Of a stretch of DNA of 64,000 nucleotides, positions 1 through 10,732 are shown piece after piece. The first letter of the stretch is position 1, and each line of letters starts with the position of its first letter. The notes under the pieces were generated by a model, which was given only the letters and a program-made list of their open reading frames with translations, did not search any database and was not told the origin of the DNA. The position numbers and the translations under genes were made by a program. The DNA is from Chromera velia (Eukaryota > Sar > Chromeraceae): contig JAHBMJ010002204.1 of NCBI GenBank assembly GCA_018398765.1, positions 1 through 64,000 on the forward strand, written 5' to 3'.

Positions 1-584
1 GTTTTGCGTTATAATTGGTTAAACACTAAGATTGATCATTGATTTATTTATTTCAAGTTTGTAATTTCTGCATTAATTAAATTTAAAACTTTGGATTAAA
101 GCTAAAAGTTCTCATTTAGGTATAATCTAGTATATAACTTTTTAAAAGATATTATGAATTAAGTATCAGTTGTTTTCGACCGCAACTCAAAAGTATATGA
201 CTTAGTATGTATTATGACTACCTTTATAGTATGTTTTGCATATTAATATGTCGTTTCAAATGTACTTTAACGTTCTATAGCTTAATGTCCCTATAAATTA
301 TATGCTGCTATAGGGGCTGCACATAAAAAAAAAAAGAAAAAAATTGGGTCTCCCCAACTTTTTTTTTCTATAATGTGCAGCGCCTAGCTATGTTATAACA
401 TGTTTTACAAAAAAGTAATTACTTTGAAACAAGGGGGGGGGGGGGTTTAAAATCATATGTACCCGTACCAAATTACCACCAATTATGAACGATTCTTTAA
501 GAAAGAGGCTTGTGGTAAAAAAAGGGAACAAATGGAAAGATTAGCTTCAACTGTCTCCCGGATGAAGAATAACCCCCAAAGGTG
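1..584. other. AT-rich flank without a gene
   Basis: This stretch is strongly AT-rich, unlike the roughly balanced composition of the gene-bearing DNA that follows. No reading frame of note is present. It holds a hairpin at 316-381 and a run of 13 G at 433-445. It lies just downstream of the stop codon of the minus-strand channel gene at 585, so its right end should include that gene's 3' untranslated region. It may be repeat-derived, but no family is recognisable. Confidence 0.5.
316..381. repeat. Inverted repeat forming a hairpin
   Basis: The left arm begins GCTGCACAT followed by an A-rich run and ends TTGGG. The right arm begins CCCAA followed by a T-rich run and ends ATGTGCAGC. The loop is about four bases (349-352). 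Beyond the perfect GCTGCACAT/ATGTGCAGC ends, pairing continues imperfectly on both sides. It could be a small foldback element or MITE-like repeat; no target-site duplication was evident. Confidence 0.6.
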
Positions 585-2195
585 CTAAAAAGCTCCGCCA
601 TCAAAGTCAAAATCTGCATCATCGTCTTCTTCAAAATCACTGTGCCTCTGACCCCTCCCTCGTGAAACGTCTTCGTAACTTTTCATTGGATAACGAGGGC
701 GCTGCGGAGGGGGGGGCCGATCATCTCCTCCTCTGTATGATCCAGAGGAAGCACTTCTGGGACGTCCAGGAGAATTCGGCTGTTGTCTAAAGTCTTCAAC
801 ACCTTCTGCCTGCGTTGCTGGATTTGCTTTTTCTTTCCCACTTGGAACCTGCCGAGATTCCTCGCTCTTCTCTTTTGTGACTCCCACCAACCTGGCAATC
901 GGATCATGGTCCCCCCTCAGCTGAGAAGGCTCCGCTTCTGTCCCTGTCAACCGTGATTGTCCCGCACCCCTACTCCTCCCCGGACCCCCTTTCCCATCAA
1001 CCCCACAGGCCCACTCTAAATCCCCAACCCCACCCTCATTGAAAACGTCCATGGCAATCGGCACGCAACTTCCTGAGCCCGATCTTCTCAAATCCCCTCT
1101 TTTTACACGCTCCACCTCGCTCTGCGAAACCTCTGCTGACTTCTTCAGACCTGCCCCCCCTCGATCCATCTCCCCCTCCTCCTGTCCACCGTACCGCAAA
1201 AACCCAATGGGGATCATGCGGCGACTGGAAGTCTGATGCTGATGCTTCGAGTTTCGTGACAGCGCCCTGGAGAAGTGTTTCCATCCCTCATCGGGTTCCG
1301 GCTTTCCCGCCAAGTCTGCGTGGAAGGGCTTTGAAATACCCAGTCGAACGCCAAGAGGGGTGAAGAAAATAATCAGAATCGACAGAAAGGCGATGCCATG
1401 AAGGACAAAATATAAAGTCAGTAACACAATGTCCTGCAATGAGAGCAAGCGCACAAGATCCCATAAATGAGACTGAATCATTTCTTTCTCACCGATTTTT
1501 CAAGCAATCGCTTTTCACCACCACTTTGCGGACATTGCTCCATCAACTTTGATCTCTCTCTGTGCGACTTGACCATTCCTCCTTGTTTCGATGGAGACAT
1601 GCAGAGAAACAAAAGAAGGGCGTGAAAGATTGGAAATATGACTGGTTCAGAAGAGAATCAAACAGAGAAAAGGCAGAAAGCAACGAGGACAAAATGCGTC
1701 ACATGGGAAGAGTGAAGAAGGAAGAGCTGGGTTGAGACCTCACGAACAACGACGTGTCGATCGAACAAATTGGCATGCAGTCACAAAAGAATTCCCCCAA
1801 GTTGAGGTCAAGAACCTGGCATCTTCATCGACAGAATTAAAACCAAAACAGACAAAGAAAGTGTAGGAGGGAAATACAGACAGCTGCAAGAGTCCAAAGA
1901 CAGACCAGCAAATCGGGAGGTCTCTCGTCCCCTCCCCCCTCCCCCCCCTCCTCTCCCAGCAGTCCCATTGAGGAGGTCAACAGGAACATCAGGAACAAAA
2001 ACCAACTGCAAATTAAGACAAGTGAGAGAAGAGAAAACAGTTGACAGTAAGGAGAAGCAAGTGAAGGGGCATCGCGTTGGAGTGAGCAGAGCATTGGCAG
2101 ACAACACAACAGAAAGCGCGATCGATCCAGAAGAACCACAGCCCCACCCTTCCACACACAAATTCGCTACAGGCCCACCCAAGCATACAGACACG

Positions 2196-2284
<89 letters not shown>

Positions 2285-3697
2285 ACACAGACGTGTTGAC
2301 GCAAGCAGACCGAGGCTCGTGGAAGTCTCACTATCACCGTACAAGAATCCAAGTGCCTGAGAAAAACGACGCTTACGTCGGAGGAAAGAGCTCTCTCTGG
2401 TGTCTGTCGACTTACGTGCAGCAAAAAAAGAATGAAATCGCCTTGTCCGTCCAGAAAAGATGTCGTCCAGTCAGACGCTGCAAACGCTCGTTTGGAGGGA
2501 AATCTTATTGGAAGAAAAACGCAAAAAAAAATGTCAGACAGAATGCTGCTGGAAAACAACCGAACGAAAGCATTTCTCCGTTGCACCTTCATCTCAGAGT
2601 CAGAATAGAGGTTTCAAATCAAACACTGTGACAGTAAAATGCAGTTATCCCCTGCTGTCGATTACTGGAAGCCTATGCAGCCACGCCGGGAAATGGAAAG
2701 TACTTCTTCTCCACAAGAGGGTCTCCCCACTTTTTTGTGTGAGAAGACACACGAAGATCAAAAACAACTTCGTGATTCAAATCAATGAACGGAGGTTCAC
2801 ACTGACCGCGCCACTGTGCAGAATGTGGAACAAAACAGCGAAGGTGAAGAGAGAGAAGACAGCCTCCAAACAGAGCAGGTGGATAAAATCGACCTGAACG
2901 CAGAGACACAGGCAAACGCAGAAAGGTCAACAATGAGCAGAAGGTAGACTGGCAGGCGGGCAGGGGGCAAAAGATAGATGAAATACAATGCAATCCGCTT
3001 AGGCCACGAGAAAAAAAAACTGCTTTGTGCATCTCCCTGCGAACCAAACTGCGTCTGTGTCTACTCCCCTGCACGCTGCACCTCTGCCATACTACTACAC
3101 AAGCGAGCAAGTAGCAATTGAATGCGTGTTGAAATGCAGTGTATCTTTTGTCGGCCGACTGACCATTTTCAAGTAGTCTGTCTGTACAAGTTGGGAGAAC
3201 GAAATTGTGATCGCAAAAAAACAGCCAACAGAGCCCGAGAGGCGCACCTGCACGCTCACATATTCATTTGTCCTTTCATCATTTCACAGATAGGAAGGAG
3301 GCGATTGAGCTGAGGAACGTACGACGGAGTCTCCATTTCATTTTTTTACTCACTCACTCCCCTTCCAGCCTGAACAGTCGGTCCATCCTGACGTCCCTTC
3401 TTCCTTCCTTCCTTCCTTCCTTCCTGCCTGCCTTCCCTCCTTCCTGCCTGCCTGCCTTCCTTCCTTCCTTCCCTTCCTTCCTTCCTTCCTGCCTGCCTTC
3501 CTTCCTTCCTGCCTGCCTGCCTGCCTTCCTTCCTTCCTTCCTTCCTTCGACTGACAGCCAGCTGGGGCCAGGAGGACACTGAGAGGTTCGAGAGGCCGAA
3601 ACAAAAAACGGTGGCAACCGACACTGCCGCAATGGCGCGTATCATCGCGTTCACGTTCGTTCGGGAAGTCGGGATCTCGACCCGTAACCTTGAGTAA
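585..3697 (-). CDS. Channel gene part 2: membrane helices and cytoplasmic tail
   Basis: Exon 6 (3697-3556) begins YSRLRVEIPTSR, the usual last strand before the pore domain, then a first helix (AIAAVSVATVFCFGL). Exon 7 (3247-3164) has RLSGSVGCFFAITISFSQL, placed as the pore-lining second helix. Exon 8 (2893-2807) has LEAVFSLFTFAVLFHIL, the third helix. Exons 9-11 carry further hydrophobic stretches (WFLFLMFLLTSSMGLL; FPSYTFFVCFGF). The last exon, 1433-585, opens with DIVLLTLYFVLHGIAFLSIL and then a 240-residue hydrophilic tail rich in Arg, Gly and Pro, ending in an acidic cluster. The final exon alone could be read as a separate 298-residue gene starting at 1481, but an acceptor (CATTGCAG) inside it joins in phase to exon 11. 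Which hydrophobic segment is the true fourth helix is unclear. Confidence 0.65.
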
Positions 3698-4723
3698 CTG
3701 CAGCAAAATATCGAGAATTAAGCAGAAAAAATGTGAAGAATAGAGACGCGCAGTTTTGTCCTGTCATTGCCCACTTTTCTCTCTGTCCCCTTTTTGGTTA
3801 CTTGACAGAGAGAACAAAGCAGAAAACAATGCTGATGCTGTTTCCTTTTCTTTTTCTTGTTTGTTCAAAGGTGTTTCTTACTCACCTGCTCACTTCCTGC
3901 TCATCTAGAATCCAGTCAGAGGCCCCAAAGTCTGTATTCCAAACTCTTCGCACAGTCTCGCCCCGCAAATCCCCCAGCTTCCATCCTCTGTCGACCTGAG
4001 AAGGGAAGAGAAATCAAAATACGAACAAGAGAGGGTCCAAACACCTGCGTCCATCCGTCGTTCGAGAAACGGAAATGAACGAACGAGGCGCAAAAAAGAG
4101 AAGCGACAGTGAGTGCGGGACTGAGTAACGGCTGAGCATTCCTGCCTGCCATGTCTGACAAACTGTAGCCGGAATTTCTGATTCCTGTCACATAGCGCAG
4201 TCACCAAAGCATGAAGCTCTTGGTTTTGCCATGGATCTTGATCTGCTATGTCACCTTAAAAAGTCATGCACTGAGGTCGAGGGAATGCCGACAGAGAGAT
4301 CCCCTTCTCAGCTCTCACAAATCCATTTGATCATTCGGGGGCCACTCTTTGTCTTCGCTCAATTGATCCATCCACACGCATCTTTGCAAACACGTGCATG
4401 TCCGTACTCCTGTTCCCTCCTGCTGAATGTAATGCCCGCATGATGAGGATGAGTGCCGAGAACATGAGGAGGACTCCCATGTGTGGAAGTAACAAAGGAG
4501 AGGAGAGGCAGTCTGTGTTGTGTCCTTTGCTCACTCCCCCTTCCTTCCTTCCTTCTCTTCCTACCTGGGCCTCTGTGAGTATGCCGGAGGACTTGGGGTC
4601 GTCGTTGAAGAAGATGTCTGTGTCTGACTTCAGACCCTCGAGAACTAGAGGGAGGGTCTGGTGGTCAAATGGAAAGTTGTGAAGGTTGAAGTCCGCCCAG
4701 AAAGTCCCACTGCAAAACACACA

Positions 4724-4811
<88 letters not shown>

Positions 4812-5234
4812 GAGAGAACACAGGTTTCGAGATCGCGAAGGAAAGAGCCAGCGCGTTATAAAATCTGGAAAATAACTGCTTCTTCGTTTTTTGTTGAAAA
4901 AAGCCAGATGCACTCTTGTCTCCTTTCCCTTTTATTTAGAGCCATCAGTCACCGCGCATCTCTTTTGGTATGTCTGTCTGTCTGTCTGTCTGCCTGTCTG
5001 CCCGTCTCTCTCCCCCCTCCCCCCCTCCCTCTCTCTGAGGCTTGTCGGCATTTCTACTCTACTTACGCTTTGCTGTTTTGCTTGCTCTCCCACTCTGTCT
5101 CCTGATTGACTCACCTCGCAAAGCCACAGGAATAGCTGGAGGTCTGGTCCGGATCTGCCCATTCGTTCGTGATAAATTCTTTCACGACGATCCCCTTTCT
5201 GCTTTCAATTCATTCAGGAACAAACGCAAGTTTA

Positions 5235-5311
<77 letters not shown>

Positions 5312-6463
5312 TGGAAAATGAAAGAAGGACACGGCGTAGACGAGCGTGCAAACAAAAGAGAGCAGAGTGGTAATCGAGACAAAAAAGGAGGGCCCACGCG
5401 CAATTGTGAAAGCGAAGGAAGGAGAACAGAATGGTATCAGGGACGAAGCTTGACGGGCGCAGAGCAGAAACGTGTGAACAGCAAAACACTCAACTGCTGT
5501 GAGTAACAGCAAGAAACGTTCTTGTTCTATTTCTTTGACAACCAACCAACTGACACACCGGTTGACGAATTCAATCTCATCCATAAAGCAGACTGCCGGC
5601 TGACACACGGCACAGAGCCAATAGGATGCGCTGAATTCGGAATTTTCATCAACTGCACACACGCACCCATGTAACGGCACGGTCACACGCAAGCACTTGA
5701 ATAGCCACAAGCTGCACGCACGCACATCCACACCCACCCATCCACCCGCACTTTCGCACGCCCCCCCCCCCGCGCACACACACACACGCACGCACGCGCG
5801 CGTGCGCGCACAGACGGACGCACGGACGGACGAGTACATTCATGGGGAGGCACATGCACATATCTTTAGATCCACCAAGGATTACATCGAGGATCCAAGA
5901 AGGTCGAGGAACAACAAAAGGTAGGAGCCTCACAAAAAAGGAAAGAAAAGGTGAAGCAGTGCATACACAAGTAGGCCCATCAGGTGTGCGCATATTCAGG
6001 GAGGACGCGGGTCCTTTGGCAGATAGTGTAAGCCTGCAAGGTAAAAAGAGAATCTCTTTCGACCTCTTCAGTAGAAGGGACATGCAATGCAGTCGAACGA
6101 ACCCAAAATGTGGCCCTAGAGCAGAAGAGAAGCCTAACTGCTGACTTTAGAGGATCGTCAAAATTCAGGAATATTCGAATGCATCTGCATGTGCGTGCTT
6201 GATGCACATCCACCGCAACAGAGCATGTGTAGTGCATGCATGTATATACATTCGAGAGAATTGGCGGCTGACTGACTGATATTGGTCACTGCGGTTATGA
6301 AGAAGGCGGCCTTACAGGAAGCGCCCCCAGTCGCCTCGTCCTGTCCAGTGGCGGCACCGCAGTCGTCGGGGAAGGTGAAGGCTCTCAACGGACCGAAAAG
6401 GGACAAAAGGATGCAGAGAGCGGTCAAAACCCCCAACCGCACGGCTGATGGAATATAGAGCAT
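585..6463 (-). CDS. Pentameric (Cys-loop family) ligand-gated ion channel, 12 exons
   Basis: Predicted plasma-membrane channel subunit of about 680 residues. Family members form pentamers opened by an extracellular ligand. Exons in transcription order: 6463-6277, 5652-5559, 5198-5115, 4709-4565, 3995-3886, 3697-3556, 3247-3164, 2893-2807, 2477-2416, 2005-1906, 1883-1785, 1433-585. All junctions keep frame and the total divides by three. The start at 6463 is chosen because a clear signal peptide follows (VLTALCILLSLFGPL). Next come a ligand-binding domain of about 205 residues with the family signature FPFDHQTLPL, several hydrophobic helices, and a long hydrophilic tail ending in Asp/Glu-rich sequence. 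The second cysteine of the classical Cys-loop is replaced by Leu, as in prokaryotic members. The ligand and ion selectivity cannot be read. Exons 9-11 are the least certain; their donors are weak (GTCTGT, GTGACT). Confidence 0.75.
2195..2290. repeat. Microsatellite (TC)n then (AC)n
   Basis: A compound dinucleotide run inside an intron of the channel gene, between exons 9 and 10. Long apparent frames of alternating Cys-Val or Arg-Glu across it are artefacts of the repeat. Confidence 0.95.
3398..3549. repeat. TTCC/TGCC tetranucleotide minisatellite
   Basis: About 150 bases of TTCC units interspersed with TGCC units, lying just beyond the donor of channel exon 6 on the minus strand. Apparent Gly-Arg-Lys-Glu proteins read from it are not genes. 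Confidence 0.95.
3886..6463 (-). CDS. Channel gene part 1: signal peptide and ligand-binding domain
   Basis: Exon 1 (6463-6277) carries the signal peptide and the strand AFFITAVTN. It splices to exon 2 (5652-5559) to give the motif NIIDENSEFSASYWL, matching the conserved strand around the family's beta1-beta2 loop. Exons 2-4 give MDEIEFVNRKG, then CGFASGTFWADFNLHNFPFD (residues roughly 118-137), the core of the Cys-loop region. Exon 5 (3995-3886) ends the domain with the strand DWILDEQEVS. The fold assignment rests on this motif order and on domain length, which is normal for the family. Introns 3 and 4 hold (AC)n(AG)n and (TTCC)n-type repeats. Confidence 0.75.
4716..4812. repeat. Microsatellite (AC)n then (AG)n
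   Basis: A compound dinucleotide run abutting the acceptor of channel exon 4. On the minus strand it provides a (TC)n(TG)n tract directly before TTTTGCAG. Confidence 0.95.
4971..5037. repeat. GTCT-rich tetranucleotide tract
   Basis: A run of GTCT units followed by a C/T-rich stretch, inside the intron between channel exons 3 and 4. Confidence 0.9.
5234..5311. repeat. Microsatellite (AC)n, (AG)n, (GATA)-type
   Basis: A compound repeat just upstream, in transcription terms, of channel exon 3 at 5198. Confidence 0.95.
5758..5835. repeat. C-run, CA/CG and GGAC repeats
   Basis: A short C run is followed by alternating CA and CG dinucleotides and then GGAC units, inside the first intron of the channel gene. 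Confidence 0.85.
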
Positions 6464-7358
6464 TTGTATCTATCCGAGGGTCGAGGCAGTATCAGCTTCT
6501 TCTTTGTTGGTTGTACTTCCGAGATTCCGCCTGCTGTGCAAAGCGCAATTCGTCCTCCAGAGACGCCCAGCGTCTATGCATTTCTCCAGTCACCTATATA
6601 TGGAGTCGTTGATTTGGCTTACTGTGTCGGCTTGACCCCGACCTTGTATAGGTGCACAACCTTCACAACTGGTTCCCCCTCTATAATACCTTTTTCAGTT
6701 GCAGCCGGCTGCAAGGCCAGACCCACAGAATTATTGAACAAGTGTACGTAACAGTGCACTGCCATAAGTGAACGACACGTCTATGCGTGCAAGGTATATA
6801 TCGGTGTGCTCTGAAAATTAATGGATGCTCTGAATTAATACTCGATCTGTATATGAGCTCAATTCTCAAAATTAATGCATGGCGTCGCCATGCATGCGTC
6901 GCCCTGCATGCATGCAATCGTCGGGCGCCGCCGCTTGCAACCATCGCGCGCGCGGCCGCGCCACGGTCGGCGCATGCAGGGCCCCCCGAGACCTATACGT
7001 ATGCCAGCCGTCTCCTACAAAATCCTACAAATCCTCTTTCGAGCCTTTTTTCGTTTTTGAGCCTAGCTGCATGGCGTATCTTGTTCGATCATCCGTTCAA
7101 TTCCGTTCATGAATGCAGTGGTACTCGGATGAAGTCTTGAATGTACTAGCTCGATTGGAAGAAGGCTTCTGTAATGTCAAAGGACGTCTGTATAAAAGTT
7201 ACCCCTGGGTGATGGGATCAAATGTTCTGAGAATTTTCCTCCCTTGAATTTTGCACGCACGAGTACCTCTACCGTCCAGAACTGAGTAGAGGACATCGTG
7301 CTCACTTCTTTCTCTTCCCCCCAAGCTTTTGACTGTCCTATTTTTACCTGCCGCAGGC
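6464..7358. promoter_or_regulatory. Intergenic region between divergent genes; possible shared promoter
   Basis: This is 895 bases between the ATG of the minus-strand channel gene and the ATG of the plus-strand giant gene, so it must hold both 5' regions. TATA-like stretches occur near 6592-6600 and 6796-6802. A GC-rich patch at about 6925-6990 and several TGCATGC palindromes (6871-6920) are visible. No gene is supported here. Transcription start sites cannot be placed from sequence alone. Confidence 0.45.
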
Positions 7359-8503
7359 ATGCGGCCCCTGACTGTGGCCACTATTGTGGCGATTTTCTTC
7401 ACGCCTGCTGCGAAAGCAGGGGGAAAATCACTTCCTATTCAACTTCACAATCTTCGGATTCCTGTGAATCACGACACTGTTGCTTCTCTCAAGTCAGTCA
7501 AGACACCACATTGCGCGTGTCTCTTCTCGTCTCGGTGCTGCTTGCTGTGTCAGATTAAACCCCATGTGTGTGTTCTGCTGTGAGTGCAGCAACATCTTAC
7601 CAACTATCCCCACCAATCGTGGAACTTCCAATACGAGAAAATCCAAATTTGAAGGCTGCCCCGCACCTCAGGTCGGTGGAGGTTCTTGGGCCACCGTCTC
7701 CTCTCTTTCATCATCCGGTGCGTCAAGACGGCATCATGGTGAAGCAGGAATAGTTTCTGAAGGCACAGGTGGGCAGGCGACGGTTGCCGCGTGTCCGAAA
7801 GACGCGGTGCCACTGTACAGTCCCCAGTCAAACGGAGATGTGGATGCTTCCTGTTGTCCGATCAGAGAGAAGGGCTGCACGGGCTGTGCGAATTTCGAGA
7901 ATGGAAAGTGCACGTCTTGCCAGACGGGACTGACTGAAGTTTGTCTACAGCAGTTTGCGTCAGGAGAGAAGCATGACTGTTCCGAATCCACTGTTTGTGT
8001 GAACTGTAAAGATGTCCCTGGGTGGACCGACCGACACGGAAAGAGTTGTTCGGAGGTTTGTCCTTCGACACCGAAAGTCTTCTCAGAGAGCGATCTCCAC
8101 GAATTCAGAAAAGACGAAGCCAACGGTCTTCCTGCAAATGAAGCCTGTTGTGCATGCGGAGGGGGAACGAAAAGTCCGAGTGCGTGGGCATTCATGGGGA
8201 GGGCGGAGGTGCTGTTTGGTAACAAGGTCCATCTCTGGCCCCAGCCTCGCACAGCCAGTCACTATGTGGCGGGTCCGGAATGCGACTTGTCTTCTCACGG
8301 ACTCTCTCTGGACAGTATTACAGGGGAGATCACAGGAACTCTGACAGGAAAGGAGAACGAGACTGAGCCCGTCTCTATCAGCTGTCCCGTCATGGCAGTC
8401 CAGTCCACCGACGAAGGCCTGACCTTCAACGCGACAGCCACCATTCGCGCTGTTCCCTTCTCCTTTGGAAGCGCGGTGCTGTTTGTATCTGAGGGTGATC
8501 TGG
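7359..8503 (+). CDS. Giant gene exons 1-2: signal peptide and Cys-rich head
   Basis: Exon 1 is 7359-7492, exon 2 is 7590-8503. Exon 1 codes the signal peptide, with likely cleavage after AAKA. Exon 2 has about 20 Cys: a cluster [12 protein letters not shown], then [18 protein letters not shown] and finally ACCACGGG, the pattern W-x-D-x-x-G-x-x-C ... C-C-x-C-G-G-G that I recall from secreted proteins of algae and other protists. From about 8230 the sequence changes to beta-type text with [17 protein letters not shown], matching the putative-Ig (He_PIG-like) core of bacterial and eukaryotic surface proteins. The donor after exon 1 is GTCAGTCA, not canonical, yet the phase fits exactly. Confidence 0.75.
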
Positions 8504-10694
8504 GTCAGTCAGCGCACGCAAGGCCTTTCTTTGTACATCCATCAAGGGCGCAAAAACAGGATGATGCATGCATGTGAGAGACAGAATGGAGGAAGGAAAT
8601 GCAAGCATTCAGAGCGCTCAGTCCTAAGCTTTTCTCGCACTGCTTGCCTCGTAAGCTTTTCGCTTCCTCTTTGTGTCGGCCTGCCTGCCCACCCGTTTTT
8701 TGTGTGTGCCCTTCTCCTAGTTTCCACTTGAGCTTTTCCTCTTCCTCCCTTCATCCCACTCTCCCCCCCCCCGACGGCTGCCTGCCCTGCCCTGACTGCA
8801 GACCCCCCAGAGTTGCACACGAAGCTCTCCTACCTGAAGGGGTCTCTCTCACTCACATGCACTCCCAGTCTTCCATGGCTCGATGTCGACGCTTTGAAGG
8901 TGAGCAGGGCTCTCGTCTCTCCTCTCTCTCTCGCGCGCACGTACTTTCTTTCTTTGTTCCTACCTTCCTTCGTTTCTTGCCTCGACCGTTTGTCTGTGCC
9001 GACAGAAACAACAATCCACACACACTCTCCTTCAGCGACTGCATGTTCCTGTCTGGTTCGACCTTTTTTGAGGGATGTGCTGTCCGTTCCACTCCATCTC
9101 ACTTGTCCTCTCGAATCTTGTTTGCGCATATCTTCCGAATTGGTGGCTGATGGATGAACCGCGCGTTCTTTCACCCATGCGATCCCTTCCCCCCCCCGGG
9201 TCGTCTGCTTCACTTCCTTTGCACCTTTCTACTCCAATCTCAACATTGGAAGGCCTTTCCCTCCTGAGATTCCCTGCGGAGAGCTGTTGACGTACGCCCC
9301 CCCTCACGAAAACTTTTGCACTCCCACACACATGCAGGACGGGAAGATTCAGGTCAAGTCGAAAGGCGCCGCCGTGGGAGGTGTGGGTGGAGGGGTTGAC
9401 GGCACAGAGGCAGCCGAGGCCTCCATGGGAGAGCTGGTCGATGAGGCCGGGGACGCCGGGGCAGCCGCCGGTGTGGCTCTGGACAGTCAACAGTCTGCCC
9501 GTTGCACCGCCACCTACACACGGGTGGTGAAACGCTTGCCGGGTGGAGGGACAGAAACGGCACCCGACTCCATCGACGTGCTCTTAGTGAGATACGAAAA
9601 GTGGGGGGGCATCGCGTATCCAGACCTGCCCACTCCCTTCAGTCTGTACCTGACTGCTGGCCAGAGCCTGCCCCCCACAGCAAAGGAACTTCTGCCGGAG
9701 GACGCAGACTACTCTGTACACAGAAAGACTTTTTTCAGGTCAGCAAGTCGGGCAGTGACAGTTCCCTTCCCTCTCTCTGTTTTGCCCTGCTTTTCTGCCC
9801 TGGCACTTATCTGTTTCTGAGTTCTCCGCCACTCCATGTTACCGTTGGAAGAATGTGGGAGGCCTCTCTTGTGACTGACTGAATGGGTGTCTCCTCTCTC
9901 TCCCCTTCCTCCCTCCGCTCTCTTCTTCTCTCATGTGCAGAGCATCAAAGCCTGCCTACTTCACGGTCGCGTGCGGTATTCGTGGAGCATCAAAGGGAAG
10001 CGAAGGAACGACGTCGCACAACATGCAGGTGGGTGAGGGGCGGGAAGCACCAGACTGAAAATCAAGTGCCTGTCTGCACACAAAAACCTCACTTGCTGCC
10101 ATCCCGCCATCGTGTTTGATTCCATGACAGCGCCCTTCCTTCCTTCCGATTGGCTGGTGTCTGGTTCTTCTGAGGTCGAAATGTTGCCCTTGCGTTGGTC
10201 CCTCTCTGTGCCTGAACCCACCCACGTGAACAACCAGCCATTGACTTCTTCATGCCACGCACAGCCGTCTGTCTCCTGTGTGACCGCTTGCTTCCCTGCA
10301 GACAGGAGAGGTCCGCTTCGCGACTTCCGATGGGTCGGCCAGCGTGAGGCTGTTCGACCTGAACGCCCACTCGGGGCTGATCGGGGGCTACACAGGCTAC
10401 GTGCAGGGAGAGTTCAACGATCTCAAGCCAACAGTGAGTGAGTAGGAAGGGATGCGGGTTTTGTTTGTCTTTGCTGATCTACTTTTGAACACACACGGGA
10501 GAACGACAAAAACATTTGAATGCATGATCTGTGGAAGGACCGAGCCACTGCTCTGCTTTTCCGTTTCGGCCTGACAAAGATCGAGACAATCTAAAGTCCA
10601 CCCTCTCTCTGACTTACTTCAACACGCCGTCTCGCAATCATTTTGTGTGTCAAGGCGCTGTCTGCTCGCTCCTCACTCTTCATTTTCTGTACCC

Positions 10695-10732
<38 letters not shown>

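Noticed and set aside
585-1481. A separate single-exon 298-residue membrane protein
   Set aside because: An acceptor inside it joins in phase to upstream channel exons, and its hydrophobic start suits the last channel helix. It remains a fallback if RNA contradicts that.
3346-3706. Three overlapping minus-strand frames of Gly-Arg-Lys-Glu repeats
   Set aside because: They are readings of the TTCC/TGCC minisatellite in an intron; only their first part, before the repeat, is a real channel exon in one frame.
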